This document shows positions 19,414 to 28,464 of a stretch of DNA of 64,000 nucleotides, one piece after another (the stretch's first letter is position 1; each line of letters starts with the position of its first letter). This DNA is from Hyphomicrobiales bacterium. Lineage in GTDB: Bacteria > Pseudomonadota > Alphaproteobacteria > Rhizobiales > Rhizobiaceae. The notes beneath the pieces were generated by a model. The model saw nothing but the letters and a program-made list of their open reading frames with translations, did no database searches and had not been told where the DNA came from. The position numbers were made by a program, and so were the translations under genes. The DNA lies in the NCBI GenBank assembly GCA_002709005.1, contig PAPH01000052.1:22930-86929 (forward strand), given 5' to 3'.

Positions 19414-20394
19414 ATGAAAATTCAGGATCTTGCTTTGGCGGCGCTGGCTTCGACCATGCTTGTTGCCGTGTCCGGGCCGGCACTTTCCGCACCGCAGACG
19501 CTGAAATGGGCGCATGTCTATGAAGCCAGCGAGCCGTATCACACCTGCGCGGTCGCGGCGTCGGATCTGCTGTCCAAGGCCACCGACGGGCGCTACGACA
19601 TCGAGGTGTTTCCGGCGTCCTCGCTCGGCAAGGAAGTCGACATCAACGAAGGCCTGGGTCTCGGCACCGTCGACATCATCTACACCGGGCAGCTGTTTGC
19701 AGGCCGGTCCTACGGCCCGATCGCCATCGGCGGCGCGCCTTACATGTTCCGCGACTATGATCACTGGGACAAGTACCGCAACTCAGACCTCTTCAACGAA
19801 ATGGCGAAGGGCTATGAGGACGCATCGGGCAATCACATCACCTCGATGACCTATTACGGCCAGCGCCACGTCACCTCCAATGTCGAGATCAAGACGCCGG
19901 AGGACCTGAAGGGGCTCAAGATCCGCGTTCCGAACGCGCCGCTCTACATGATGTTCCCGAAGGCCGCAGGCGCCAACCCCACCCCGATCGCGTTTGCCGA
20001 GGTCTATCTGGCGCTGCAGCAGGGCACGGTCGATGCCCAGGAAAACCCCCTGCCGACCATCCAGGCCAAGAAATTCTACGAGGTGCAGAAATACATCACG
20101 CTGACCGGCCACATCAGCGATGCGCTGATGACCATCGTCGGCGGCCCCACCTGGGGTTCGATGAGCGAAGAGGACCGGACCGCGCTCGATGGCGTGCTGG
20201 ACGAGACCGCGGAATGCGCAAGCTCCCAGATCATCCAGAAGGAAAAGGACCTGGTGCAGTGGTTCAAGGACAATGGCGTGACCGTCAACGAGGTTGACCG
20301 CACGCCGTTCCGCGAAGCCACCATGAAGCTGCACAACGGCCCCGACGCCACCTGGGATCAGGCAACCTACGACAAGCTGCAGGCCATCGAGTAA
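19414..20394 (+). CDS. dctP: TRAP transporter substrate-binding protein (DctP family)
   Basis: A 326-residue periplasmic binding protein with a signal peptide of about 26 residues. The DctP fold is marked by PQTLKWAHVYEASEPYH at the mature start and the LKGLKIRVPNAPLYM segment whose arginine normally grips the ligand's carboxylate. It is the first gene of a complete TRAP system, with the small and large membrane subunits following in order. A GGGAGG ribosome-binding site precedes the ATG. The ligand is an organic acid by family expectation; nothing nearby narrows it. Confidence 0.93.
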   Translation: MKIQDLALAALASTMLVAVSGPALSAPQTLKWAHVYEASEPYHTCAVAASDLLSKATDGRYDIEVFPASSLGKEVDINEGLGLGTVDIIYTGQLFAGRSYGPIAIGGAPYMFRDYDHWDKYRNSDLFNEMAKGYEDASGNHITSMTYYGQRHVTSNVEIKTPEDLKGLKIRVPNAPLYMMFPKAAGANPTPIAFAEVYLALQQGTVDAQENPLPTIQAKKFYEVQKYITLTGHISDALMTIVGGPTWGSMSEEDRTALDGVLDETAECASSQIIQKEKDLVQWFKDNGVTVNEVDRTPFREATMKLHNGPDATWDQATYDKLQAIE

Positions 20395-20417
20395 CCGAAG
20401 CCGGAATACACAGGTTG

Positions 20418-20441
20418 CGCGGCGGCTTTCGGGCCGTCGCG
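20418..20441 (+). terminator. intercistronic hairpin, possible attenuator
   Basis: CGCGGCGGC and GCCGTCGCG pair around a 6-base loop (one G-T pair) between the binding-protein and small-permease genes. There is no T-run. Such hairpins commonly stabilise the upstream message or cut read-through, giving more binding protein than permease. Confidence 0.45.
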
Positions 20442-20466
20442 TATCAGTCGCTTCGGAGGTTGCCTT

Positions 20467-21033
20467 ATGTCACCTGAAGACAAGAACAACGATCCTCCCT
20501 CGATCGCCGACCTGATTCACGAGGAAGACGAGGACCTCACCGGGTACCAATGGGACGACGGGCTGGTTCTGGTCGTCTTCTGGACTCTGGCGTTCGTGGT
20601 TTTCCTGCAGTTCTTCACCCGCTACGTGCTCAATGATTCGCTCGGCTGGACCGAGGAGATCGCGCGCTTCCTGCTGATCGCGGTCACCTTTCTCGGCGCC
20701 GTCATGGCGGTCCGGCGCGAAAGCCAGATCGCCGTGGAACTCGCCTTCCGCTGGCTTTCGCGGCCGGTGCGCAAGGCGCTGCAATATTTCATAGATCTTG
20801 TCTCGATCTGCTTTTATGGCTTCATGGGCTTTCTGTGCGCCCAAGTGGCTGCGCGGACACAGCAGAAAATGGTGTCCATCGATTTCCCCAAATCCTCGAT
20901 CTACTGGTTCATCTGCGCCTGTTTCGCGGCCATGACCCTTTATGCGCTCATCGCCTTCTGGCGTCACGTCCGCACCGGCAGCTCTCGGCTGATCGATCCC
21001 GAAACCGTCAAGGCCATGGGCCCGTCGCTGTAA
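20467..21033 (+). CDS. dctQ: TRAP transporter small permease (DctQ family)
   Basis: A 188-residue inner-membrane protein with four predicted helices after a charged N-terminal tail. The LGWTEEIARFLLIAVTFLGAVMAVRRESQIAVE segment is the DctQ signature. It supports the large permease subunit in sodium-driven uptake. It lies 72 bases after the binding-protein gene, with a hairpin between, and 12 bases before the large subunit. Gene order P-Q-M is standard. Confidence 0.93.
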   Translation: MSPEDKNNDPPSIADLIHEEDEDLTGYQWDDGLVLVVFWTLAFVVFLQFFTRYVLNDSLGWTEEIARFLLIAVTFLGAVMAVRRESQIAVELAFRWLSRPVRKALQYFIDLVSICFYGFMGFLCAQVAARTQQKMVSIDFPKSSIYWFICACFAAMTLYALIAFWRHVRTGSSRLIDPETVKAMGPSL

Positions 21034-21045
21034 CCGAGGCATGCC

Positions 21046-22326
21046 ATGCTCCTGACCCTTCTTTTTGTTCTGGTTTTCGGACTGATCGCGCTCGGCGTTC
21101 CCGTGGCGATCGCGCTTGCCGGTTCCTCGCTGGTCTTCATCCTGATCGACGGCAATGTCCCCGGCCTCGTCGTCGCCCACCGAATGATCAACGGCGTTGA
21201 TTCCTTTCCGTTGCTCGCCGTGCCCTTCTTCATCCTCGCCGGAAACCTGATGAACACCGCCGGCATCACCGAGCGGATCTTCGACTTCGCCAAGGCCCTG
21301 ATCGGCTGGCTGCCGGGCGGGCTGGGGCACGTCAATATCGGCGCCTCGGTGATCTTTGCCGGCATGTCTGGCACGGCCGTGGCCGATGCCGGCGGGCTGG
21401 GCGCCATCGAGATCAAGGCCATGCGCGACGCCAAATACGATCCGGGCTTCGCCGTCGGCATCACCGCCGCCTCGTCGACCATCGGCCCGATCATCCCGCC
21501 CTCTTTGCCAATCGTCATCTATGGCGTGGTCGCCGGCGCCTCGATCGGGCAACTGTTTGCAGCCGGGCTCATTCCGGGCCTGCTGATGGCGGTGGCGCTG
21601 ATGATCATGGTCGCCTTCTATGCCCACCGCCACCGATATCCGCGCGACCAGGCCTTCCGGTTTGGGATCCTGGGCGGCGCCTTCATCCGCGCCTTCCTGT
21701 CGCTCCTGACGCCCGTGATCATCGTTGGCGGCATTCTCACCGGCGCCTTCACGCCCACGGAAGCCGCCATCGCAGCTTGCGTCTGGGCGCTGATTCTCGG
21801 CCTTTTCGTCTACCGGACCCTGACCCTGCGCCGGTTCCTCAAGGTGTCGATGGACACGATCGAAACCACCGCCGTGGTGTTGTTGATCGTCGCCGCAGCC
21901 TCGATCTTTGCCTGGATCCTGACCTCGAACCGCGTGCCCGAGCATTTTGCCGCGCTGCTCCTGAGCGTCTCGGAAAACCCGATCATCATCCTGCTGCTGA
22001 TCAACCTGATCCTGCTGGTGGTTGGCTGTTTCATGGAAACGGTGGCGGCGATCACCATCCTGGTGCCGGTGCTGCTGCCGATCGCCATCCATGTCGGCAT
22101 CGATCCCGTCCATTTCGGCGTGATCCTGGTGCTCAACCTGATGATCGGGCTGCTGCCCCCGCCGGTCGGCATGGTTCTCTACGTGCTTTCGCGCGTGGCC
22201 AAGGTACCGTTCGAGCGCTGCGTGAGCGCCACCGCACCGTTCCTCATTCCGCTGTTTGCGGTGCTGTTGCTGGTGACCTTCTTTCCGGTCTTCACCATGT
22301 GGCTGCCGACGCTCATCTACCGCTAG
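21046..22326 (+). CDS. dctM: TRAP transporter large permease (DctM family)
   Basis: A 426-residue inner-membrane protein with about 12 helices that forms the translocation channel of the TRAP system. Family landmarks include the start LLFVLVFGLIALGVPVAIALAGSS, SGTAVADAGGLGAIEIKAM and ASSTIGPIIPPSLPIVIYG. It completes the three-gene operon and is convergent with the small membrane protein gene that ends six bases downstream. All three subunits look intact. Confidence 0.94.
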   Translation: MLLTLLFVLVFGLIALGVPVAIALAGSSLVFILIDGNVPGLVVAHRMINGVDSFPLLAVPFFILAGNLMNTAGITERIFDFAKALIGWLPGGLGHVNIGASVIFAGMSGTAVADAGGLGAIEIKAMRDAKYDPGFAVGITAASSTIGPIIPPSLPIVIYGVVAGASIGQLFAAGLIPGLLMAVALMIMVAFYAHRHRYPRDQAFRFGILGGAFIRAFLSLLTPVIIVGGILTGAFTPTEAAIAACVWALILGLFVYRTLTLRRFLKVSMDTIETTAVVLLIVAAASIFAWILTSNRVPEHFAALLLSVSENPIIILLLINLILLVVGCFMETVAAITILVPVLLPIAIHVGIDPVHFGVILVLNLMIGLLPPPVGMVLYVLSRVAKVPFERCVSATAPFLIPLFAVLLLVTFFPVFTMWLPTLIYR

Positions 22327-22332
22327 GCATCC

Positions 22333-22578
22333 TCAGAGCTTGTCGAACTCGTCCTTGTCGCGCGGCATCAGCATGACGGCAGACGCCATCACCGCGAAGC
22401 CGAAGGTGACACCAAAGGAATTGAACAGGATGAAATAGGCAACGAGGCGGCTGCGCGAATGGTTCACCAGATCGCCGAAACCATTGATATTGAAATAGAG
22501 AACGGCCGCCGCGATCAGCCAGCCGATGAGGACGCCGAAAGCGGTATTTACGATGAGAAAGCGGATAAGCTTGGGCAT
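22333..22578 (-). CDS. small membrane protein of unknown function
   Basis: An 81-residue protein with two predicted transmembrane helices (about 5-25 and 45-66) and a charged C-terminal tail (MPRDKDEFDKL). The start at 22578 gives a clean membrane-protein N-terminus (MPKLIRFLIVN); the open frame upstream encodes basic, low-quality sequence. I do not recognise the family. It is convergent with the TRAP operon and downstream of the decarboxylase gene on the same strand, with 121 bases between. Confidence 0.72.
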   Translation of the reverse strand: MPKLIRFLIVNTAFGVLIGWLIAAAVLYFNINGFGDLVNHSRSRLVAYFILFNSFGVTFGFAVMASAVMLMPRDKDEFDKL

Positions 22579-22699
22579 GTGCCTCGTCCTTGCGCGTGCG
22601 GCCTGTCGCCTGTCCGCGCCATTCAGTGTGCCATAGCTCCGGCCTCCGGCGCAAGCAACGCATGCACGAAACAATATATGTACCCTGGGACGATTCCTG

Positions 22700-23920
22700 T
22701 CAGTCGCCCATCGTTTCCAGGCTCGCATAGCTCTCCGGCGCGCCCTCGCCTTCGAACGGGGTTGTGACCTCGACGAAATCGTCGGGATAGAAGCCGTTGA
22801 AGCGGGTCCTCAACGACAGCGAATAGGCACCGATATGACCGATCTCGATCCAGTCGCCGGTATCGATCGTCTCGGGCAGCCAGAACGGTCGCGACAGGAT
22901 GTCAACGGAATCGCAGGTCGCCCCGCAGACGCGGAACGGCACGATCTTCTCCGGATCGCCATTGCGGATCTTGCGCGCCGGGTCGGGGATAAAGCGCGCC
23001 GGCAGCGTGATCTTACCGGTCCAGCTATCCGACAGCGAAGCCCAGATCCCGTCATTGATGTAGAGCCGCCGGCCCTTTCTGAGCATCACCCGGACAATCA
23101 GCGAGAAGGCACGCGCGACGATCACCCGGCCGGGCTCGGCAGTCAGCGGCAGTTCGTCGAATTCCCACTCGGTGATGTCGGAGCGGATGCTCGCCATCAG
23201 GTCTTCGAGCGAGGGCATTTTCTGGTGCTTGCGCGCGGGATCCTCCCCGTAGGTCGCCGGAAAGCCGCCGCCGACATCGAGGCCGGCAAGCTGCACGCCG
23301 GCGCGGTTGCGCACCCAGTCCGCCGAGCGCAGCGCGGATTCATAGCTCTCCGCCTCCTCCACCTGGCTGCCGACATGGAAGCAGAGACCGACCTTGAAGC
23401 CGATGCGGTCGAGCCGCTGGACGAGTTCGACGGCGTGTCCGGGCGCAGCGCCGAATTTCTTCGACAATTCGTAGGTCGCGTGTCCCTTGGTCTGCAGCCG
23501 CACATATATGGTGATCGAGCCGGGATCGAGATCGAGCGCGCGGACGATCCTCAAGACCTTGGCGATCTCGTCCTCGTGGTCGAGCGACATGACGCGGATA
23601 CCATAGGTTTCGAGCGCCAGCCGGATGTCGGACTGCGCCTTGACCGGGTGCATGTAGAGCATCTCCGCATCGGGCGAGGCTTCGCGCACGGCGGCAAATT
23701 CGCCGGGCGACGCCACGTCGAAGATCTTTACCCCGGCCTCGACGAGACGGGACAGAACCATCGGCTCGCCATTGGTCTTCACCGCATAGGCCGTATCGCC
23801 AGGAAACAGCGACATGAATTGCCTGGCATCGGCCTTGAGGATGTCGGGACGGAAACAGTAGAGCGAGTGATCCGGGCGCAGTTCGAGCGCTGCTTCGGTT
23901 CCCGTCGAGAATTTGCGCAT
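22700..23920 (-). CDS. type III PLP-dependent ornithine/lysine decarboxylase family protein
   Basis: A 406-residue cytosolic enzyme of the alanine-racemase-fold decarboxylases, which make polyamines such as putrescine or cadaverine. The PLP lysine is Lys48 in AYAVKTN. The GLCFHVGSQ and LDVGGGFP strands and the EPGR phosphate-binding motif are present, and the catalytic cysteine of the partner subunit lies in CGATCDSVD (Cys336). The length fits the short bacterial ornithine decarboxylase class. Ornithine is the likeliest substrate; lysine or a diaminopimelate-like substrate remains possible. Confidence 0.87.
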   Translation of the reverse strand: MRKFSTGTEAALELRPDHSLYCFRPDILKADARQFMSLFPGDTAYAVKTNGEPMVLSRLVEAGVKIFDVASPGEFAAVREASPDAEMLYMHPVKAQSDIRLALETYGIRVMSLDHEDEIAKVLRIVRALDLDPGSITIYVRLQTKGHATYELSKKFGAAPGHAVELVQRLDRIGFKVGLCFHVGSQVEEAESYESALRSADWVRNRAGVQLAGLDVGGGFPATYGEDPARKHQKMPSLEDLMASIRSDITEWEFDELPLTAEPGRVIVARAFSLIVRVMLRKGRRLYINDGIWASLSDSWTGKITLPARFIPDPARKIRNGDPEKIVPFRVCGATCDSVDILSRPFWLPETIDTGDWIEIGHIGAYSLSLRTRFNGFYPDDFVEVTTPFEGEGAPESYASLETMGD

Positions 23921-24143
23921 GAAATCTCCAGTGGTTCGCCGGCCCTATCGTTCACCTGCAAACTTGCGGACCGGCAATCCTGCACATAGGGCACGCCGGC
24001 AATGCGTCGAGCCGGGGGCTTGGCGACAACTCACGGACCTATCAGCGGAATTGATTCTACCTTGCCTTTCAACCGCCATAGGATCGCGTCACAAAAGCTG
24101 AAGCAAGATGCCAAATCCGGTACTTCGGGCAGGGAGACTAGGA

Positions 24144-24770
24144 ATGCTGAAACTTCTTGGGCGGACTTCGTCCATCAATGTGCGCAAGGTGCTCTGGGCC
24201 TGCGACTATCTCGGACTTCACTACGACCGGGAGGATTGGGGTCGCGGCACGCGTCCGACCTCCGAGCCCGAGTTTCTGGCGCTCAACCCGAACGCCCAGG
24301 TTCCGGTGCTGGTCGACGGGGACTTCGTACTCTGGGAATCCCACGCGATCCTGCGCTATCTCGCCACCACCGAGGGCGACAGCGCGCTGCTGCCGCAGGA
24401 CATTCGTCCGCGTGCCATCGTCAACCAGTGGCTCGACTGGTATGCGACCGAGATGAGCCCGGCGATGAGCTACGGCTTCCACGCGCTCGGCCGCAAGACG
24501 CCGGGCCATGAGGACCGAGGTCGGATCGAGGAGTCGGTCAAGGCGACACGCAAATGTCTCGGCATTCTCGAACAGACCCTTGCCGACGGTCGTGCTTTCA
24601 TCGCCGGCGACATCTTCACCCTGGCTGATATTCCGGTGGCGCTCGGCCTCAACCGCTGGCGGCAGTTGAAGCTCAAGGGTGAGACGGACTGCCCGCGTAC
24701 CGACCGCTATATGGAGCGCATTTCGGGCGTGCCGGGTTCCGATCCCTGGTGCACCGGCTCTTACGATTGA
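24144..24770 (+). CDS. glutathione S-transferase family protein
   Basis: A 208-residue cytosolic GST. The thioredoxin-like N-terminal domain starts MLKLLGRTSSINVRKVLWACD, with the cis-Pro in AQVPVLVDG and the ESHAILRYL glutathione-contact motif. The helical C-terminal domain contains the FTLADIPVALGLNRW helix cap. The start at 24144 follows AGGGAGACTAGGA. It stands alone between the divergent decarboxylase gene and an exporter gene. The substrate is unknown. Confidence 0.9.
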   Translation: MLKLLGRTSSINVRKVLWACDYLGLHYDREDWGRGTRPTSEPEFLALNPNAQVPVLVDGDFVLWESHAILRYLATTEGDSALLPQDIRPRAIVNQWLDWYATEMSPAMSYGFHALGRKTPGHEDRGRIEESVKATRKCLGILEQTLADGRAFIAGDIFTLADIPVALGLNRWRQLKLKGETDCPRTDRYMERISGVPGSDPWCTGSYD

Positions 24771-24861
24771 GTTCGTGACCTAGGAGACCGGCCGGTTTCG
24801 GGTGGCGCCCACCCGCTTTCGGGTTAAGGAAGGCGGAAAGACCAAACCAAGGTATCCCCGC

Positions 24862-25809
24862 ATGTCCCGGCCCGCCAGTTCGCCATCATCGGTTCCCGCC
24901 ATCTCCCCCGCCTCCATGGATCTCGCCACCTGGGGGATGCTGATCGCGCTCGGGATGATCTGGGGCGGCTCGTTCTTCTTCGCGCGGGTCGCCGTGCAGC
25001 ACATTCCGCCGATCACGCTGGTTCTCTTGCGTGTCGTGCTTGCCGCGATCGCGCTTCACCTCGCCTTCGGTCGCATGCCGGGATTTTACCGGACCCTGCG
25101 GGCGCGGGCACCGGAACTTCTGGTGCTGGGCATTCTCAACAACGCCATTCCCTTCACCCTGATCTTCGCCGGGCAGACGGTGATCGGCGCAGGTCTCGCC
25201 TCGATCCTCAACGCCACCACGCCGCTCTGGACGGTACTGATCGCGCAGGCCTTCACCGAGGACGAGAAGATCACCGCGGCCAAGCTTCTCGGCTGCGGAC
25301 TTGGACTGGCAGGCACGATCCTTCTCATCGGCCCCGCGGCGTTCGACCGTACAGACACGCCGGTCTGGCCAATGCTGGCGGTCATCGGCGCGGCGATGTC
25401 CTATGGATGCGCGGCGACCTGGGGCAAGCGCTTCCGTGGCGTGCCCCCGCGCATGGTGGCCACCGGACAGTTGACCGCCTCGAGCCTCGTAATGCTACCG
25501 CTGGCGCTCGTCGTCGACGCACCCTGGACGCTTCCCCTCCCGCCGCTCGACGTCATTCTGGCGACGCTGGCGCTGGCGCTTCTCTCCACCGCCTTCGCCT
25601 ATGTGCTTTTCTTCCGCATCCTGTCGCGCGCGGGCGCAACAGGCACCTCTCTGGTCACGCTGCTGGTTCCACCAGCCGCGATCCTGCTCGGAGTGCTCTT
25701 TCTCGGCGAGAATCTGTCGATAACCGAGCTCGCCGGCCTCGCCCTCATTGCGGTCGGCCTCCTGACGCTCGACAATCGCCTCCGGCTTCGCCGCCCACAA
25801 GCGGCATGA
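24862..25809 (+). CDS. EamA/DMT family transporter
   Basis: An inner-membrane exporter of about 315 residues with ten predicted helices in two EamA repeats (GMLIALGMIWGGSFFFARVAVQ and, in the second, VWPMLAVIGAAMSYGCAATWGKRF). The exact start is uncertain: 24862 and 24916 are both plausible, while 24802 adds a basic tail unlike the family. It ends 37 bases before the amidase gene on the same strand, and the two may be co-transcribed. The substrate is unknown. Confidence 0.86.
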   Translation: MSRPASSPSSVPAISPASMDLATWGMLIALGMIWGGSFFFARVAVQHIPPITLVLLRVVLAAIALHLAFGRMPGFYRTLRARAPELLVLGILNNAIPFTLIFAGQTVIGAGLASILNATTPLWTVLIAQAFTEDEKITAAKLLGCGLGLAGTILLIGPAAFDRTDTPVWPMLAVIGAAMSYGCAATWGKRFRGVPPRMVATGQLTASSLVMLPLALVVDAPWTLPLPPLDVILATLALALLSTAFAYVLFFRILSRAGATGTSLVTLLVPPAAILLGVLFLGENLSITELAGLALIAVGLLTLDNRLRLRRPQAA

Positions 25810-25846
25810 ATAAGCCCTAGGGGGCCACGAGGCGGGGGGAACGGAC

Positions 25847-27097
25847 TTGGCTGGGCAGATGATGTCGCTCGCGGCGCTTGTCGCCGCGCGTGAGACGGGA
25901 AAGGCGAGGCCGGAGCACATGGTGGCGCTGGCACGCGACGCGGTCGCCCGGCGCGACGGCGAGATCAAGGCGTTCTGCCACGTCGCAGCCGAGCCCGAGA
26001 TAAGCGCGGAAGGTCCGCTCGCCGGCGTGGCGATCGGCGTCAAGGATATCTTCGACACCTTCGACATGCCCACGACCTACGGTTCGCGGGCCTACACCGG
26101 TCACCGGCCGATGACGGACGCCGCAATCGTAGCGCTGGCACGACGGCGGGGCGGCACCATTCTCGGCAAGACCGTAACAACGGAGTTCGCCTATTTCGAT
26201 CCCGGCCCAACGGTCAATCCGCACAATACCGCGCACACGCCGGGCGGCTCGTCGTCGGGGTCGGCGGCCGCGGTAGCCGCCGGCATGGTTCCCGCCGCGA
26301 TCGGCACACAGACGGGTGGATCTATCGTCCGCCCGGCGTCCTTTTGCGGCGTCGCGGGCTACAAGCCGAGCTTCAGGCTGCTGCCGACCACCGGGATGAA
26401 GCACTTTTCGCCATCGCTCGATACGGTCGGTCTGTTCGCAGCCACCATCTCCGACGTGGCGCTGTTCGCCCACCTCCTGACCGGCCGGCCGCTCAATCCC
26501 GAGCCCGTCGACATCACGTCGACGCGCATCGGCATCTATTTCTGCGGCGAACTTGAAACCGCAAATGCCGAAATGCAGGGGGCGCTCGAACGGGCGGCGG
26601 AAGCGGCAACTGCGGCGGGCTTCCGGCTTGTGGCGATCAACGAGCCCGAAGAGAACGCACGTGCCCGCGCAGCCCACGCAACCCTGCAGAATTTCGAGGC
26701 CGGAATGAGCTGCGGGCCGGACCTCGCGCTATTCGAGGAGCAGCTGAGCGACAAGCTCAAGCTCGTGCTCAGGGACGGGCTCGCCACCCCGCCCTCGGTC
26801 TACGACGATGCGAGACGGGCCGCCAAGCGCGGGCGGGGCGCGACACGCAGGCTGTTCGACGAGGTCGATGTCCTGCTCACACCCTCCGCGCCCGGCGCGG
26901 CGCCCGCAGGCCTGTCGTTCACCGGCGATCCCCGCTTTAACAAGCTCTGGACGCTGATGGGCACACCGACGGTCAACATCCCGTTTTTCAAGGATAAATC
27001 GGGCCTGCCGCTTGGCATTCAGGCGGTTGGCCGCTTTGGCCAGGATCTGCGGCTGCTCTCCGTCGCCCGGGCTTTGGAACAGGCGTTCGCGGCGTAA
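25847..27097 (+). CDS. amidase signature family protein
   Basis: A 416-residue amidase with the complete Ser-cisSer-Lys triad: Lys66 in AIGVKDIFDT, the GGSSSGSAAAVAAGMVP loop (Ser135-137) and Ser159 in TQTGGSIVRP. It resembles amidases of the AtzE/GatA type, but no GatC or GatB partner is nearby, so it is probably a free-standing amide hydrolase. A TTG at 25847 is the preferred start because GGGGGGAA lies about six bases upstream; the ATG at 25859 is too far from it. It follows an EamA exporter gene. Confidence 0.87.
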   Translation: MAGQMMSLAALVAARETGKARPEHMVALARDAVARRDGEIKAFCHVAAEPEISAEGPLAGVAIGVKDIFDTFDMPTTYGSRAYTGHRPMTDAAIVALARRRGGTILGKTVTTEFAYFDPGPTVNPHNTAHTPGGSSSGSAAAVAAGMVPAAIGTQTGGSIVRPASFCGVAGYKPSFRLLPTTGMKHFSPSLDTVGLFAATISDVALFAHLLTGRPLNPEPVDITSTRIGIYFCGELETANAEMQGALERAAEAATAAGFRLVAINEPEENARARAAHATLQNFEAGMSCGPDLALFEEQLSDKLKLVLRDGLATPPSVYDDARRAAKRGRGATRRLFDEVDVLLTPSAPGAAPAGLSFTGDPRFNKLWTLMGTPTVNIPFFKDKSGLPLGIQAVGRFGQDLRLLSVARALEQAFAA

Positions 27098-27317
27098 AAG
27101 CCCGGGCCGGAGATGGGTCGCGGCAAATTTGTTCACAGCCCGCCGCTTTTAATTCCTAACAATTCGTGAAGACGCCCGTTTACCACGATGTTTCATCATC
27201 TTAGCGCTGAAAACGGTGATGGATTTCCACGGCGCAACCGCAATGCAGCATAAAATTCGCTTTCGCGTCGCCCGGTCAGCCCTTAATATGAAAGCTACCA
27301 ACGCAAGGAGGACCGCG

Positions 27318-27395
27318 ATGGGGTTTACGCAATCTGTCAATGCCCTAGTGATCTGTGCTGCGTTTATCTTCGTCGGAGCCATGCTGTTCATCTGA
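27318..27395 (+). CDS. 25-residue membrane peptide
   Basis: A very short gene: ATG at 27318, 25 codons, TGA at 27393. AAGGAGG lies six bases before the start, about the strongest ribosome-binding site in the window. The product is one hydrophobic helix (NALVICAAFIFVGAMLFI after a short MGFTQSV head), so it should be a single-span membrane peptide. A rho-independent terminator follows 50 bases later, making it a self-contained transcription unit of about 150 nt. I cannot name it; toxin-like or regulatory membrane peptides have this form. The possibility that this is mainly a small RNA gene remains. Confidence 0.65.
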   Translation: MGFTQSVNALVICAAFIFVGAMLFI

Positions 27396-27445
27396 GGCTC
27401 ACCCCCGCCCCCTCAACGACGAAGTAGAAGCCAAAAAAAACAGGG

Positions 27446-27475
27446 AGGCAGGAGCGCAATGCTCCTGCCTTTTTC
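27446..27475. terminator. bidirectional rho-independent terminator
   Basis: AGGCAGGAGC and GCTCCTGCCT pair perfectly around a 5-base loop and are followed by TTTTC on the plus strand. On the minus strand a run of eight T follows after a few bases. It ends the 25-residue peptide transcript and probably metF from the other side. Confidence 0.88.
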
Positions 27476-27545
27476 TTTCCCCGTTCTTCCGCTGCCCGTT
27501 ACTTCGCCCAGCTTACCTGGCCAAGGATACCGTGTCCGCCTGCCC

Positions 27546-28463
27546 TCAGGCGGCGGCATCAACGCCCTTGCCGTTCTTGCCGCCGTTGCCGCGCAGGCCG
27601 AGAAGGTGGCAGATGGCATAGACGAGCTTGGCGCGGTTCATGGTGTAGAAGTGGAATTCGTCGACACCGCGCTCGACGAGATCGTGCACCTGTTCGGCGG
27701 CGACTGCGGTGGCGACCATCGCCCGGGTTTCGGGATCGTTTTCCAGTCCCTCGAAACGGCGGGCAAGCAGATCGGGCACCGATGCGCCGCACATGGTCGC
27801 GAAACGCGCCACCTGCGCGAAATTGTGGATCGGCATGATGCCCGGCACGATGGGAACGAAGATGCCGGCCTTGCGGACCCGCTCGACGTAACGCTCATAG
27901 GCGTCGTTGTCGTAGAAGAACTGGGTAAGCGCGCGGGTGGCCCCCGCATCGACCTTGCGTTTCAAAAGATCGATGTCGAGCGCGAAATCAGGGCTCTCCG
28001 GATGCTTTTCCGGATAGGCCGCGACCGAGATCTCGAAATCGCCGAGCCCGCGCAGCCCTCTGGCGAGCGCCGCGGCGTTCTCGTAGCCGCCGGGATGCGG
28101 ACGGTAGGTCGCCCCCACCCCTTCGGCCGGATCGCCACGCAGGGCGACGAAATGCTTGACGCCGGAGGCGGCGAATTCGCGCGCCACCTGATCGACGTCC
28201 TCGCGTGTGGCATCGACGCAGGTCAGGTGCGCGGCCGGTGACAGACCCGTCTCGCCGATGATGCGCGCGACCGTATTGAGCGTCGGCTGCTTGGTGGAAC
28301 CGCCCGCGCCATAGGTGACGGAGACGAAATCCGGATTGAAGGGCGCCAGCCGCGAAATGCTCTCCCAGAGCTGGCTTTCCATGTCGCCGTTCTTGGGCGG
28401 GAAGAACTCGAAGGAAACCTTGATGCGACCGGCGAGGGTCGGCGAGTTGAAGCGGGTGGACAT
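27546..28463 (-). CDS. metF: methylenetetrahydrofolate reductase
   Basis: A 305-residue FAD enzyme reducing 5,10-methylene-THF to 5-methyl-THF for methionine synthesis. The TIM-barrel signatures are clear: KVSFEFFPPKNGDME at the N-terminus, DFVSVTYGAGGSTK, HLTCVDATREDVDQ, FVALRGDPAEG and ATRALTQFFYDN. The length is usual for bacterial MetF. It starts one base after the stop of the ArsR-methyltransferase gene, so the two are one operon, and an operator-like repeat lies upstream of the pair. Confidence 0.96.
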   Translation of the reverse strand: MSTRFNSPTLAGRIKVSFEFFPPKNGDMESQLWESISRLAPFNPDFVSVTYGAGGSTKQPTLNTVARIIGETGLSPAAHLTCVDATREDVDQVAREFAASGVKHFVALRGDPAEGVGATYRPHPGGYENAAALARGLRGLGDFEISVAAYPEKHPESPDFALDIDLLKRKVDAGATRALTQFFYDNDAYERYVERVRKAGIFVPIVPGIMPIHNFAQVARFATMCGASVPDLLARRFEGLENDPETRAMVATAVAAEQVHDLVERGVDEFHFYTMNRAKLVYAICHLLGLRGNGGKNGKGVDAAA

Positions 28464-28464
28464 G

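Noticed and set aside
20470..22113. 547-codon minus-strand open frame opposite the TRAP permeases
   Set aside because: The product is a hydrophilic His/Asp/Gln-rich mirror of membrane-protein codons, a typical antisense shadow.
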